Shown here: positions 9,439-18,256 of the stretch, one piece after another | Position numbering within the stretch: position 1 is the first letter of the stretch | Layout of the letters: each line of letters begins with the position of its first letter | Assembly (NCBI RefSeq): GCF_015291705.1 | Contig: NZ_CP030050.1 | Location: 1,240,001 to 1,304,000, forward strand | Direction of reading: 5' to 3' | From: Bradyrhizobium arachidis | Lineage (GTDB): Bacteria; Pseudomonadota; Alphaproteobacteria; Rhizobiales; Xanthobacteraceae | Length of the DNA: 64,000 bases | Notes under the pieces: generated by a model | Database searches by the model: none | Told to the model about the DNA's origin: nothing | Seen by the model: only the letters and a program-made list of their open reading frames with translations | Position numbers and translations under genes: made by a program

Positions 9439-10101
9439 ATGATCCGGGCGACGCAGGTTAAGGGACAGCACCGCTTCACGGAAGCACCGGCGGATACGGT
9501 CGTGCTCGATTTCGACGAACGGCACCGCCGCCGCATGGCGATGACGGGGACGCGCGGCCTCGAATTCCTGCTCGACCTGGAGAACGCCGTCGCGCTGCGC
9601 GGCGGCGATGCGCTGGTGCTGGAAGACGGAAAGCTGGTCGAGGTGGTCGCTGCGCCCGAGCCGTTGCTCGAGATCCGCGGCCGCGATCCGCACCATCTCA
9701 TCCGCGTCGGCTGGCATCTCGGGAACCGTCATCTGCCGACGCAGATCATGGCCAAGGCCCTGCGCATCCGTCGCGACCACGTCATCGAGGCCATGGTGAA
9801 GGGCCTCGGTGCGCGCGTGGTCGAGATCGAGGCGCCGTTCGATCCCGAAGGCGGCGCTTACGCCGATGCCGGTCATGCGCATGGGCACGATGATCATGCT
9901 CATCATGATCACGCGCACCACGGTCACGGTCATCATCACCATGATCACGATCACGACCACCACGATCATCACGGCCATGACCACCATCACCATGATCATG
10001 CCGCGCATGACCATGGACACGATCACCACCATCACCACGACGAGCATTGCGACCATCCAGACCATCACCACGGCCACAAGCATGCTCATGACCACAAATG
10101 A
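9439..10101 (+). CDS. ureE: Urease accessory protein UreE with long His-rich tail
   Basis: A 220-residue nickel chaperone. Residues 1 to about 140 are a normal UreE core ([29 protein letters not shown]). The last 75 or so residues consist mainly of His and Asp with more than 40 histidines, far longer than the tail of the Klebsiella protein. Such tails bind several nickel ions and may also store metal. The tail coding sequence runs 14 bases into ureF, so the two genes overlap. The low-complexity DNA produces a long open frame on the opposite strand that is not a gene. Confidence 0.95.
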   Translation: MIRATQVKGQHRFTEAPADTVVLDFDERHRRRMAMTGTRGLEFLLDLENAVALRGGDALVLEDGKLVEVVAAPEPLLEIRGRDPHHLIRVGWHLGNRHLPTQIMAKALRIRRDHVIEAMVKGLGARVVEIEAPFDPEGGAYADAGHAHGHDDHAHHDHAHHGHGHHHHDHDHDHHDHHGHDHHHHDHAAHDHGHDHHHHHDEHCDHPDHHHGHKHAHDHK

Positions 10102-10810
10102 GCCGGCCAGTGCCGGTGACCTCGCCGAGCGCGAGGCGGCGGCGCTGTACCGGCTGATGACCTGGCTGTCGCCGGCGTTTCCCGTCGGCGGCTTCTCCTA
10201 TTCCAGCGGCATCGAATGGGCGGTCGAGGCGGGCGATATCACAGACATCGCGACGCTCGCCGACTGGCTCGAGGCGATGCTCGCCGATGGCTCCGGCTTT
10301 TGCGATGCGACGTTTCTGGTTCATGCCTATCGGGCCACGGAGGCGGGTGAAGAGGCCGCCCTGAGCGATATTGCCGAGCTTGCCGCGGCCTTCGTGCCGT
10401 CGCGCGAGCGGCAACTGGAGACGACCTCGCAGGGACGGGCCTTCGTCGACATCGCCCGGGCCGCGTGGGATGCAGACGGCCTGGATGCCTTGGTCGCGGC
10501 ATGCCGCGCGCCACTGGTCTATCCCGTCGCGGTCGGCGTCGTCGCAGCGATGCACGGCGTTCCTCTGGCGCCGACGCTGCACGCCTTCCTGCATGCGCTG
10601 GTCTCGAACTGGATCTCGGCGGCAAGCCGCCTCATTCCGCTCGGTCAGACCGACAGCCAGCGCGTGCTGGTGAAGCTGGAAGCCAAGGTGGCCGCCACCG
10701 CCAATCGGGCGCTGAATGCGACACTGGACGATCTCGGCAGCGCGACCTTCCGCGCCGATCTCGCCAGCCTGCGGCACGAGACACAATACACGCGGCTGTT
10801 CCGTTCCTGA
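10088..10810 (+). CDS. ureF: Urease accessory protein UreF
   Basis: A 240-residue UreF, which acts with UreD as the docking and gating platform for the UreG GTPase. Recognisable features are [19 protein letters not shown] (about residues 18-36), [15 protein letters not shown] and the C-terminal [11 protein letters not shown]. The start is the ATG followed by TTNEPAS; another in-frame ATG is six bases earlier. Both lie inside the end of ureE, implying coupled translation. Confidence 0.94.
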   Translation: MTTNEPASAGDLAEREAAALYRLMTWLSPAFPVGGFSYSSGIEWAVEAGDITDIATLADWLEAMLADGSGFCDATFLVHAYRATEAGEEAALSDIAELAAAFVPSRERQLETTSQGRAFVDIARAAWDADGLDALVAACRAPLVYPVAVGVVAAMHGVPLAPTLHAFLHALVSNWISAASRLIPLGQTDSQRVLVKLEAKVAATANRALNATLDDLGSATFRADLASLRHETQYTRLFRS

Positions 10811-10849
10811 GCGTTGCGGCCCTCAATCCATCAAGAGAGAGCAAGTCAC

Positions 10850-11473
10850 ATGTCGAAATCCCACGGCCCCTTGCGTGTCGGCGTCGGCGGCCCGGTCGGA
10901 TCGGGCAAGACCGCGCTGATGGACCTGCTCTGCAAGACCATGCGCGAGCGCTATGACATCGCCGCGATCACCAACGACATCTACACCAAATGGGATGCGG
11001 AATTCCTGGTGCGCTCGGGCTCGCTGACGCCGGACCGCATCGCCGGCGTCGAGACCGGCGGCTGCCCGCACACCGCGATCCGCGAGGACGCCTCGATGAA
11101 TCTCGCGGCGGTGGCGGACATGCGCGCGAAATTCCCGGGGCTCGATCTCGTGCTGATCGAATCCGGCGGCGACAATCTCGCTGCCACCTTTTCCCCGGAG
11201 CTGGCCGACCTCACCATCTACGTCATCGACGTGGCGGCCGGCGACAAGATCCCGTCCAAGGGCGGCCCCGGCATCACCCGGTCCGACCTGCTGGTCATCA
11301 ACAAGATCGACCTCGCGCCCCATGTCGGCGCCTCCCTGGAGAAGATGGATACGGACGCGCGGCGCATGCGCGGCGAGCGCCCTTTCGTCATGACCAACCT
11401 GAAAAAGAGCGAGGGGCTCGACCGCATCGTCAGCTTCATCGAGGCCAAAGGCGGCCTGAAACGGGCGGGCTGA
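10850..11473 (+). CDS. ureG: Urease accessory GTPase UreG
   Basis: A 207-residue SIMIBI-class GTPase that couples GTP hydrolysis to nickel insertion. The P-loop GPVGSGKT is at residues 14-21, the metal-binding CPH motif at 72-74 ([12 protein letters not shown]), [15 protein letters not shown] near 104, and the base-recognition NKID near 146. An AGAGAG ribosome binding site lies upstream. It is the last gene of the urea operon; the 265 bases before the next gene show no further gene. Confidence 0.96.
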   Translation: MSKSHGPLRVGVGGPVGSGKTALMDLLCKTMRERYDIAAITNDIYTKWDAEFLVRSGSLTPDRIAGVETGGCPHTAIREDASMNLAAVADMRAKFPGLDLVLIESGGDNLAATFSPELADLTIYVIDVAAGDKIPSKGGPGITRSDLLVINKIDLAPHVGASLEKMDTDARRMRGERPFVMTNLKKSEGLDRIVSFIEAKGGLKRAG

Positions 11474-11738
11474 CGGACGCGACGCCGTTACGCAGCCGCT
11501 TTTCGCCGTTAACACCTGGGGCAGGGCGCACCAGGCGGAACAAATTTCGGACACGGCGATTAACTACCTCCGGTGCCCGGGGAAGGTTAATCCCGGCCAG
11601 ACCATCGGCCGGACGAATTAAGCTTTTCGGGCGACCCAAGTTGCGTACTGATGCCTCCTCCTTCATTATCTCCGCCACTGGGGTTCACCCTGTTTCGGCA
11701 CATGGCCGTTCGAGCGGCGTTCATATGCTCCGTGCTTA

Positions 11739-13427
11739 TTGTCGACCTGCTGCTTTCGCCTGAGTAGTCGCGTGGTCCGGCTGGGTTTCATCATCGGTTT
11801 CATCGCTCTGCTCGGAGCCTTGCTCTCCGGGCTGGCGGCCTATCGCGTTCACGACCAGGAGCTGGCGCTGGACCGGATCGCGCTCGCGCGGGCGATCGAC
11901 GTTCATGCCAGCCTCGTTCAGGACCGGCTGACCGAGCGCGAGCTGCTCGCGCGCGTCGCCTCAGGCCTGTTCCGCGCGCCATCGGTGCTCAAGCCGAACA
12001 TGCTGGAGCCGCTGCGCTCGGCCATCTACGCCTTCAAGACCGATTTCGTGGTGGCCGGTTGGGTCGCCCGCCTTCAGCCGAACGAGCTCGCTGCGGCGCA
12101 GGCCGCGATCTCGGCCGCCGGCTTCCCGAGGCCTGAGATCCGCGACTACAACGACAAGCCGATCACCGGCCTCACCCAGCCGATCGACGTGCTGATGGAT
12201 CTCGAGCCGCGCAGCGACGAGACCAAGATGCTGCCCGGCCGCAGCTATGATCAGGACCCGGTGCGCAGCGCGATGCTCACCCGCGCCCGGGTCGAGAAGA
12301 GGTCGGTCGCCTCCGATCCGGTGCCGCTCTTGCATCCGAACGGGCCGATCGGCGTGATCGTCGCAGCTCCGGTCATTCCCGAAGGCGCGACCGTGCCGGT
12401 CGGCTTCGTCACATTTTCTTACGAACTCGCATCGTTGATGCTGACCAATGACGACATGTCGTTGTTCTCGGTCGCGCTCAAGGACCCGCGCAGGGAAGGC
12501 GGCGAGCTGATCGCCAACGACCAGGGCGTGGTCTCGACGCGCATTGCGGCGGCGGACGGGCCGGCGCCGTCGGCGACGCGCACAGTGAGCTTCGGCGGCC
12601 GCGACTGGCAGCTCAGCTACTACGCCAAGACCAACTCGGCGCGGCGCGCAGAGCAGACCGCGATCATCGTGGCCGCGATTGGCTTTGCCATCACTGCGAT
12701 GGTCTGCGGCCTGTTCGGCTATGTCGCCTACAACAATTTGCGGCTCAGCCGCGAGATCCAGGTGCGGATCGGCTTCGAGCGGCGGCTGACCGCGGTCATC
12801 GACGAGCTCAACCACCGGGTCAAGAACATCCTGGCGGTGATCCAGTCGATCGTGACGCGGACGCTGCGCCACGGCTCGGACATCGACGTCGCGCGCGAGC
12901 TTTTGATCGGCCGCATCCATGCCATGTCCAACGTGGTCTCGCTGCTCAGCGAGAGCCAGTGGCAGGGCGTCAAGCTGAAGGGCCTGTTCGAGGCGCGGGC
13001 CATCCCGCATGCGGACCGCATCGCCGTCACCGGTCCCGACATCGCCGTCAGCGCGCGCGCGGCGCAGAGCCTGTCGCTGCTGTTCTTCGAGCTCGCCTCG
13101 CATTCCGACGAGGGCCTGTCGCTGGTCGGCAAGCATCCGCACATCACCGCCAACTGGACGGTGACGGGCGAGGCGCCCGACGAGGTCTTCCATTTCCGCT
13201 GGGAGGAGTTCAACACCAGCGAGGCGACGCGCCGCCCGGATTCCGATTTCGGCCTGATCCTGCTCGACCGCGTTGCGCCCGAGGCGCTCGGCGGCACCGC
13301 CAAGCGCTTCTTCACCGACGTCTCCTATGTCTACGAGCTGACCGCGCCGATGGAGACGGTCGTCGACATGACCGAGCGCGATCGCACCGACAAAATCTTG
13401 GCGCCGGTAAGGCCTGTGCGCGGCTAA
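11739..13427 (+). CDS. CHASE-domain sensor with HWE-type histidine kinase module, ATP-binding part degenerate
   Basis: A 562-residue membrane sensor. A transmembrane helix (about 12-35) precedes a periplasmic CHASE-like domain (about 60-300); a second helix is near 307-330. The H-box DELNHRVKNILAVIQSI puts the phosphorylatable residue at H359. The N-box, normally close to HELATNAAKYG, reads FELASHSDEG, so the conserved Asn is replaced near H455. The glycine-rich part is reduced to SDFGLILLDR. The protein may be a pseudokinase or a diverged kinase. The start used is TTG at 11739; GTG at 11772 is an alternative and neither has a clear ribosome binding site. The stop codon lies in a repeat. Confidence 0.75.
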   Translation: MSTCCFRLSSRVVRLGFIIGFIALLGALLSGLAAYRVHDQELALDRIALARAIDVHASLVQDRLTERELLARVASGLFRAPSVLKPNMLEPLRSAIYAFKTDFVVAGWVARLQPNELAAAQAAISAAGFPRPEIRDYNDKPITGLTQPIDVLMDLEPRSDETKMLPGRSYDQDPVRSAMLTRARVEKRSVASDPVPLLHPNGPIGVIVAAPVIPEGATVPVGFVTFSYELASLMLTNDDMSLFSVALKDPRREGGELIANDQGVVSTRIAAADGPAPSATRTVSFGGRDWQLSYYAKTNSARRAEQTAIIVAAIGFAITAMVCGLFGYVAYNNLRLSREIQVRIGFERRLTAVIDELNHRVKNILAVIQSIVTRTLRHGSDIDVARELLIGRIHAMSNVVSLLSESQWQGVKLKGLFEARAIPHADRIAVTGPDIAVSARAAQSLSLLFFELASHSDEGLSLVGKHPHITANWTVTGEAPDEVFHFRWEEFNTSEATRRPDSDFGLILLDRVAPEALGGTAKRFFTDVSYVYELTAPMETVVDMTERDRTDKILAPVRPVRG

Positions 13428-13528
13428 AGCGCGATGAGATCAGGATGAATCCTCATCGTGCTTTAGCTTGTTATTTGCGCATGATCTTTTCGGAAAACCG
13501 CTACGCACTCTTCGGGATCATGCTTTAG
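13424..13528. repeat. Double-hairpin repeat (ctaaagcgcgatgag family), copy 1
   Basis: About 105 bases made of two adjacent palindromes: one begins ctaaagcgcgatgag and ends ctcatcgtgctttag, the second begins gcatgatcttttcgg and ends gatcatgctttag. The complete element recurs, inverted, at 14310-14414. Both ends read as in-frame stop codons into neighbouring genes: TAA at 13425-13427 ends the kinase on the plus strand and TAA at 13525-13527 ends the TetR gene on the minus strand. Confidence 0.9.
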
Positions 13529-14133
13529 CCTTTCGGCCGCAGGATCAGGTCGACCAGGCTGCGCGCATAGCCGGGCGTGATCGGCGTGATGCCGAAGACG
13601 TAGCGGTAGAACAGGCTGCCATAGATCGCGTCATAGAGATCTCCGGCCGGTCCGTCGGCCAGGATGCTGCCGTCGTTCTGGCCTGCGGCAATGATCTCCA
13701 CCAGCGCGTCGCGGCGGAATTGCAGATAGCGGGCGTAGAACAGCCCGGCCGAGCCGGTCTTCGAAATGCATTCGGAGATGACGGCGAGCTGGACCTTGCC
13801 GAATTCGCCCTGAAGCGCCTCGGCATAGGCCGCGGCGTGGCGGCGGGTGCGCGCCGCGGGGCTGCCGGAGCTCGCCGGCGGCAGCGGCAGCATCTGCGCG
13901 GCATGGTGCAGGAAGGCGTCGATCAAAAGCGCCTCGCGCGACGGCCACCATTTGTAGATCGTCATCTTGGAGACGCTGGAATGGCGCGCGACGGCGTCGA
14001 TGGTGGTGGTGGCAAGGCCGGTGGCCGCCATCAGCGCATAGGCGCTTTCGAGAATGGCGTTGGTGGTCTCGATCGACCTTGGCCGGCCGCGCCGGGGCGT
14101 GCTGCCGGCTTCTTCACCCCCGCCTTTCGCCAT
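13525..14133 (-). CDS. TetR/AcrR family transcriptional regulator
   Basis: A 202-residue repressor-type protein. After a basic Gly/Arg-rich lead (RRGRPRS), the N-terminal helix-turn-helix runs over about residues 20-68 and ends VSKMTIYKWWPSREAL. The C-terminal ligand domain (about 80-200) includes FYRYVFGITPITPGY. The usual target is an adjacent operon, but the effector is unknown. The ATG start is before AKGGGEE; a GTG six bases upstream has better spacing to a gaggag ribosome binding site. The final stop codon is supplied by the repeat at 13424-13528. Confidence 0.88.
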   Translation of the reverse strand: MAKGGGEEAGSTPRRGRPRSIETTNAILESAYALMAATGLATTTIDAVARHSSVSKMTIYKWWPSREALLIDAFLHHAAQMLPLPPASSGSPAARTRRHAAAYAEALQGEFGKVQLAVISECISKTGSAGLFYARYLQFRRDALVEIIAAGQNDGSILADGPAGDLYDAIYGSLFYRYVFGITPITPGYARSLVDLILRPKG

Positions 14134-14309
14134 TGCCACGCCGGTCTCCTCACGACACCCGGCATAGCGCAGCCGCCGCTTTCGGCCTAGCAGAATCGCA
14201 CGATTATTTTGGCAAGGCGTCTTCGAGCGAAGTGGATACCGGTTCGCGTGAAGAAAACGCATCAAGACAAGCAGCCAAGGCCCCGTTCCGATTCCATCGG
14301 AACAGAGCT

Positions 14310-14414
14310 CTAGAGCATGATCCGGAAAAGTGTGCGGCGGTTTTCCGAAAAGATCATGCTCAAACAACGAGCTAAAGCGCGATGACGATTCATCCTGATC
14401 TCATCGCGCTTTAG
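14310..14414. repeat. Double-hairpin repeat (ctaaagcgcgatgag family), copy 2, inverted
   Basis: The reverse complement matches the element at 13424-13528 over nearly its full length. The two copies bracket the TetR gene as an inverted pair about 780 bases apart. This copy supplies the stop codon (TAA, minus strand, 14411-14413) of the opgC-like gene. No transposase or target-site duplication is evident at its ends. Confidence 0.9.
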
Positions 14415-15553
14415 GCCTGCTGGCGCAAGGCCGCCGGCAGGTCCTGCCGCTTGGACCAGGAGATGTAATAGGCAACTCCGGTTAGCGCGGCGAAGCCGAC
14501 GAGGCTCACCGCGATCTGCATCACCATCAGGTTCGGCCCGGTGATCAAGATGAGATGGCCGGCGAAGGACAGGAACACGGCGATACAGAACACCGCGAGC
14601 CATTCCTCGCCGCACGTGATCACCGCCTGAAGCGGCCGCCAATTCAGGCCGGGATGATCGGCCGGAATGAGATGGGTCGCGAGGAAGGCGAGCGCGAGGA
14701 AATGGACCACGCGATAGGGCGCGAGGTTTTCCTTGTCGGTCGGCCTGATGCCGCTGAGGAAGACGTCCGGCAGGTAGGCGGACAAGGCCGGCGAATGGCG
14801 CATCAGCGTGACAGCCATCGCGAAGATGAGATAGACGCCGGCGAGGATCCGCAGCCAGGACATGCCGCGCAGCGCCCGGCCGGGCGCGTCCGTCACGGCG
14901 AACCAGCCGCCCAGCACCATCAGCATCTGCCAGCACAGCGGATTGAAGGTCCACTCCTGATCGGGATAGACCCGGAAATTCCAGTCGAACCAGCGCGCCG
15001 CCAAATACAGCGCGACCGATGCACCGAGCGTCACGTTCGGCCGCCGCAGCAGCCCCCACAGCACGAGCGGAAAGAATGCCATCAGCGGGATCATCAGTTG
15101 CAGCAGGTCGAGGTTCAGCGGCTCCTCCTGCAGCACGAGGCCGCGCACCAGGATGCGCAGCGGGTGCTCGAGAATCCCGGAGATATTGTATTCGTGGATG
15201 ATCTCCGGCGCCATCGACTGCGATGCGACATAGGCGATGGTGTCGATATAGATCACGAACAGCACGACATAGGCCGCGTAGAGCCGCCAGACGCGGCGGA
15301 AGATGCGCGTCGCGGCGACGAGATAGCCGCGCTCCAGCGCCATCCGTCCATGGATGATGGCGACGCCATAACCGACGACGAACACGAACAGGTCCGCGGC
15401 GCCGCTGAAGCCGAAATTGCGCAGCGTCAGCAAATTGACGACGTTGTTCGGGATGTGATCGACGAACACCGACCAGTTGGCGATACCGAGCGTCAAATAG
15501 AGCCTGGCGTCGTGATGGAATGCGGCGAGGTTCGCCTTAACCGACGGCTTCAT
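14411..15553 (-). CDS. opgC: OpgC-domain membrane protein (glucan-modifying acyltransferase family)
   Basis: A 380-residue polytopic inner-membrane protein with about ten hydrophobic segments. Conserved OpgC features include the soluble N-terminus with FVDHIPNNVV (about residues 29-38), FGFSGAADLFVFVVGYG and PDQEWTFNPLCWQ. OpgC proteins succinylate periplasmic glucans or act as related acyltransferases; the exact substrate here is inferred. The chosen ATG gives MKPSVKANLAAFHHD; an upstream extension is not family-like. The gene ends inside a repeat, which may have replaced its original C-terminus. Confidence 0.88.
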   Translation of the reverse strand: MKPSVKANLAAFHHDARLYLTLGIANWSVFVDHIPNNVVNLLTLRNFGFSGAADLFVFVVGYGVAIIHGRMALERGYLVAATRIFRRVWRLYAAYVVLFVIYIDTIAYVASQSMAPEIIHEYNISGILEHPLRILVRGLVLQEEPLNLDLLQLMIPLMAFFPLVLWGLLRRPNVTLGASVALYLAARWFDWNFRVYPDQEWTFNPLCWQMLMVLGGWFAVTDAPGRALRGMSWLRILAGVYLIFAMAVTLMRHSPALSAYLPDVFLSGIRPTDKENLAPYRVVHFLALAFLATHLIPADHPGLNWRPLQAVITCGEEWLAVFCIAVFLSFAGHLILITGPNLMVMQIAVSLVGFAALTGVAYYISWSKRQDLPAALRQQA

Positions 15554-15931
15554 TGCTAAATATTTCTTTTGGAATCGGGGCGCTGCTTTTAGCGGCAACC
15601 GCCAGCCCGTCCGAGTAGCGTTTGCGTGAGCGGGGCGGGTTTTCGTCCCCACTGTTAAAAAATTGCGCAGCGCGCGCCCGGCACCGTTGGTGAACCCCCG
15701 CTCACCCCGCCCGGGACGCAATTTTCGGAAAGGGGCCGATCTTTCCTCCCGCTCACGAAGGACCCTTGCGCAGCGATGCTGCATGATTCTGCGCGTGGGT
15801 GCAGCGCTTCTCAAGTCTAGAAATGGAAAATCTCCAGGCTGGAGGCCTTCTAGCAGGCAAGGTTGAACCGCTGCGGTACCTCCTTGGTCCGGCTGCATGC
15901 ATGCGCGGCCGTCGGAATTGGGGAAGTTGCA
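15554..15931. promoter_or_regulatory. Divergent intergenic region between opgC and the siderophore receptor
   Basis: A 378-base region with no convincing gene that must hold promoters for both flanking genes. It contains GC-rich inverted segments around 15625-15720. At 15816-15823 is tctagaaa, which could be part of an iron-control (Irr-type) element about 110 bases before the receptor start; this is a weak guess because only a half-site is seen. Confidence 0.4.
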
Positions 15932-18247
15932 GTGGGCGTTTTGGAAGTGGGGCGCTGGCGGCTCGTGGGGGCCGTCAGCTCAGTTGTTTTGATCATTGCG
16001 ACGGGGGCGGCGGCACAATCATCGACGGCGGCGCCCACCGAGCTCAGCCCGGTCACCGTGCAGGGAAGCGCACCTCCGAAAGGTGCGAACGCATCACCTT
16101 CGCGCCGAAGCAACGCGGCCCGCGCGCGAACGGTGCGACGCTCGAATGTGCCCGCCGGCGCCGCTGCTGCGGCCGCAACCGAGGCTGGATCCGGAGCAGG
16201 CCGCAAGGAAACGGCCTTCGGCCACGTCGATGGCATGGTCGCAACCCGCAGCGGCACCGGCACCAAGACCGATGCGGCGCTGATCGAGACGCCCGTCGCA
16301 ATCTCCGTCGTGACCCAGGACCAGATCCAGGCCCAGGCTGCGCAGAGCATCGCGCAGGCGGTCCGCTATTCACCGGGCGTGCGCAGCGAGACGACCGGCG
16401 CAGACGCGCGCTTCGACAATGTTTATATTCGCGGCTTCCTGGCAGACCAGTACCTGGATTCGCAGCGGATCCTGAACTTCGGCGTGTTTGCCTATCCGAT
16501 CATCGAGCCCTTCAATCTCGAACGCGTCGAAATCCTGCATGGGCCGGCATCGGTGCTGTACGGCCAGTCATCGCCCGGCGGCATCGTCGATCTCGTCTCG
16601 AAGCGTCCGACGCTGGAGCCCTATCACGAGATGTTCGTGTCAACCGGCAGCTATGGCCGCGCGCAAGGGGGCGTCGATCTCTCCGGCCCGATCGACAAGA
16701 ACAAGGAGTTCCTCTACCGCTTCACGGCGTCCGGCTTCGACGTCAACAGCCAGGTCGACCACGTCGAGTATCAGCGTATCTCGATCGCGCCGTCGCTGAC
16801 CTGGCGCCCCGACAACGACACCACGCTGACCGTGCTCGGCACCTATCAGCGCGATCCCAAGGCCGGCTTCTACAATCAATTGCCGCCGAATGGCATCGGC
16901 ACCATCACGCCCTACAAGGGAAGCTACATCCCGACGAGCTTCTATTCCGGCGAGCCGAATTTCGACAAGACCGACCGTACCCTCGGCATGGTCGGATATC
17001 AGCTCGAGCACAGCTTCAACAACAATCTCAAGGTTCGCCAGAACGTCCGCTACATGGACCTCAGCACCGATTTCGCGGTGGTGTCTCCCAACGGCGGCCA
17101 GACCGATCCGACCAACCTCGCGCGCGGCGCTTTCACGACGCAGGAGGTCATCCGCTCCATCAACGCCGACAACCAGGTCGAGACGAAGTTCAATGCCGGC
17201 CCGTTCGAGCATACCGTGCTCGCCGGCCTCGACTACCTCCACGCCACCGACAACCGGCTCAATGGCAGCCTCACGATCGTCCCCGCGATCAATGCGTTCA
17301 ATCCGGTTTACGGGGTATCGATCGGGCCGGTGCCTTACACGACGAACGTCCATCAGAGCCTTGATCAGCTCGGCGTCTATGCGCAGGACCAGATCAAGTT
17401 CGATCGTTGGGTCGCGTTGCTCGGTATCCGCCACGATTTGGCGCAGTCCCGCACGGAAACACTGACCTATGCGAGCGGCGTCACCGCTATCGCGCCGAAA
17501 TCCGATACCGCGGTGACCAAGCGCGGCGCGCTGCTCTACAAGTTCGACAACGGAATCGCGCCCTACATCCAGTACACCGAGTCGTTCCAGCCGACTGCCG
17601 GCACGACCTTCGCTGGCAGTCCGTTCGCGCCGACGACCGGCCAGCAGGAGGAAGTGGGCATCAAGTATCAGCCCAATGCCAAATCACTCTACACGATCGC
17701 GGCGTACAATTTGATCCAGCAGAACGTGCTGACACCGGATACCGATCCGTCCCACGGCGTCGGACAGCGTGTCCAGACCGGCGAGATCCGTTCGCGCGGC
17801 ATTGAGCTCGAGGCCAAGACCGAGGTCAACCGCGAGCTGACGGTGCTGGCCTCCTACACCTATCTCGACAACGTCGTGACACGGAGCAACACGCCAACCC
17901 AGCTCGGCGGGCATCCCGTCGGCATGCCCATGAATTCGGCAGCGGCCTGGGCCGATTACACCTTCCGCAGCGGCCCGCTCGACGGCTTTGGTCTCTCCGG
18001 TGGCGTCCGCTACGTGGGCGAGACGCCGGGCACGACCGCCAACACGTTCTACGTCCCGGCCGTGACGCTGTTCGATGCCTCGCTCCATTATGATTTCTCG
18101 GCGCTGGGGCCGATGTTCAAGGGCTATTCGGCACAGATCAACGCCACCAACATCTTCGACAAGACTTACGTCACGCTCTGCCAGGACATCGGCTGCTATT
18201 ACGGCCTGCGCCGCAACGTGATTGCGACGCTGCGCTACCGCTGGTAG
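15932..18247 (+). CDS. TonB-dependent siderophore receptor
   Basis: An outer-membrane receptor of about 771 residues. A signal peptide (LVGAVSSVVLIIATGAAAQ) is followed by a plug domain with TPVAISVVTQDQIQAQAA and VRYSPGVRSE, then a 22-strand barrel ending in the aromatic RYRW. The domain order matches the FhuA/FpvA class of ferric-siderophore receptors. A GTG start at 15932 has ggggaag at suitable distance; a TTG at 15863 would add 23 residues before the signal peptide. Ten bases separate it from the next gene, a PepSY membrane protein often paired with such receptors. Confidence 0.92.
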   Translation: MGVLEVGRWRLVGAVSSVVLIIATGAAAQSSTAAPTELSPVTVQGSAPPKGANASPSRRSNAARARTVRRSNVPAGAAAAAATEAGSGAGRKETAFGHVDGMVATRSGTGTKTDAALIETPVAISVVTQDQIQAQAAQSIAQAVRYSPGVRSETTGADARFDNVYIRGFLADQYLDSQRILNFGVFAYPIIEPFNLERVEILHGPASVLYGQSSPGGIVDLVSKRPTLEPYHEMFVSTGSYGRAQGGVDLSGPIDKNKEFLYRFTASGFDVNSQVDHVEYQRISIAPSLTWRPDNDTTLTVLGTYQRDPKAGFYNQLPPNGIGTITPYKGSYIPTSFYSGEPNFDKTDRTLGMVGYQLEHSFNNNLKVRQNVRYMDLSTDFAVVSPNGGQTDPTNLARGAFTTQEVIRSINADNQVETKFNAGPFEHTVLAGLDYLHATDNRLNGSLTIVPAINAFNPVYGVSIGPVPYTTNVHQSLDQLGVYAQDQIKFDRWVALLGIRHDLAQSRTETLTYASGVTAIAPKSDTAVTKRGALLYKFDNGIAPYIQYTESFQPTAGTTFAGSPFAPTTGQQEEVGIKYQPNAKSLYTIAAYNLIQQNVLTPDTDPSHGVGQRVQTGEIRSRGIELEAKTEVNRELTVLASYTYLDNVVTRSNTPTQLGGHPVGMPMNSAAAWADYTFRSGPLDGFGLSGGVRYVGETPGTTANTFYVPAVTLFDASLHYDFSALGPMFKGYSAQINATNIFDKTYVTLCQDIGCYYGLRRNVIATLRYRW

Positions 18248-18256
18248 AGGAACGGG

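Noticed and set aside
9235..10095. Minus-strand frame very rich in Met and Val opposite ureE
   Set aside because: It is the complement of the His/Asp-codon repeats of the UreE tail (catgat repeats read as atcatg). It is low complexity, not a membrane protein.
13424..14414. Inverted repeats flanking TetR considered as an insertion sequence or composite transposon
   Set aside because: There is no transposase and no flanking duplication, and the elements look like independent intergenic palindromes found in inverted orientation.
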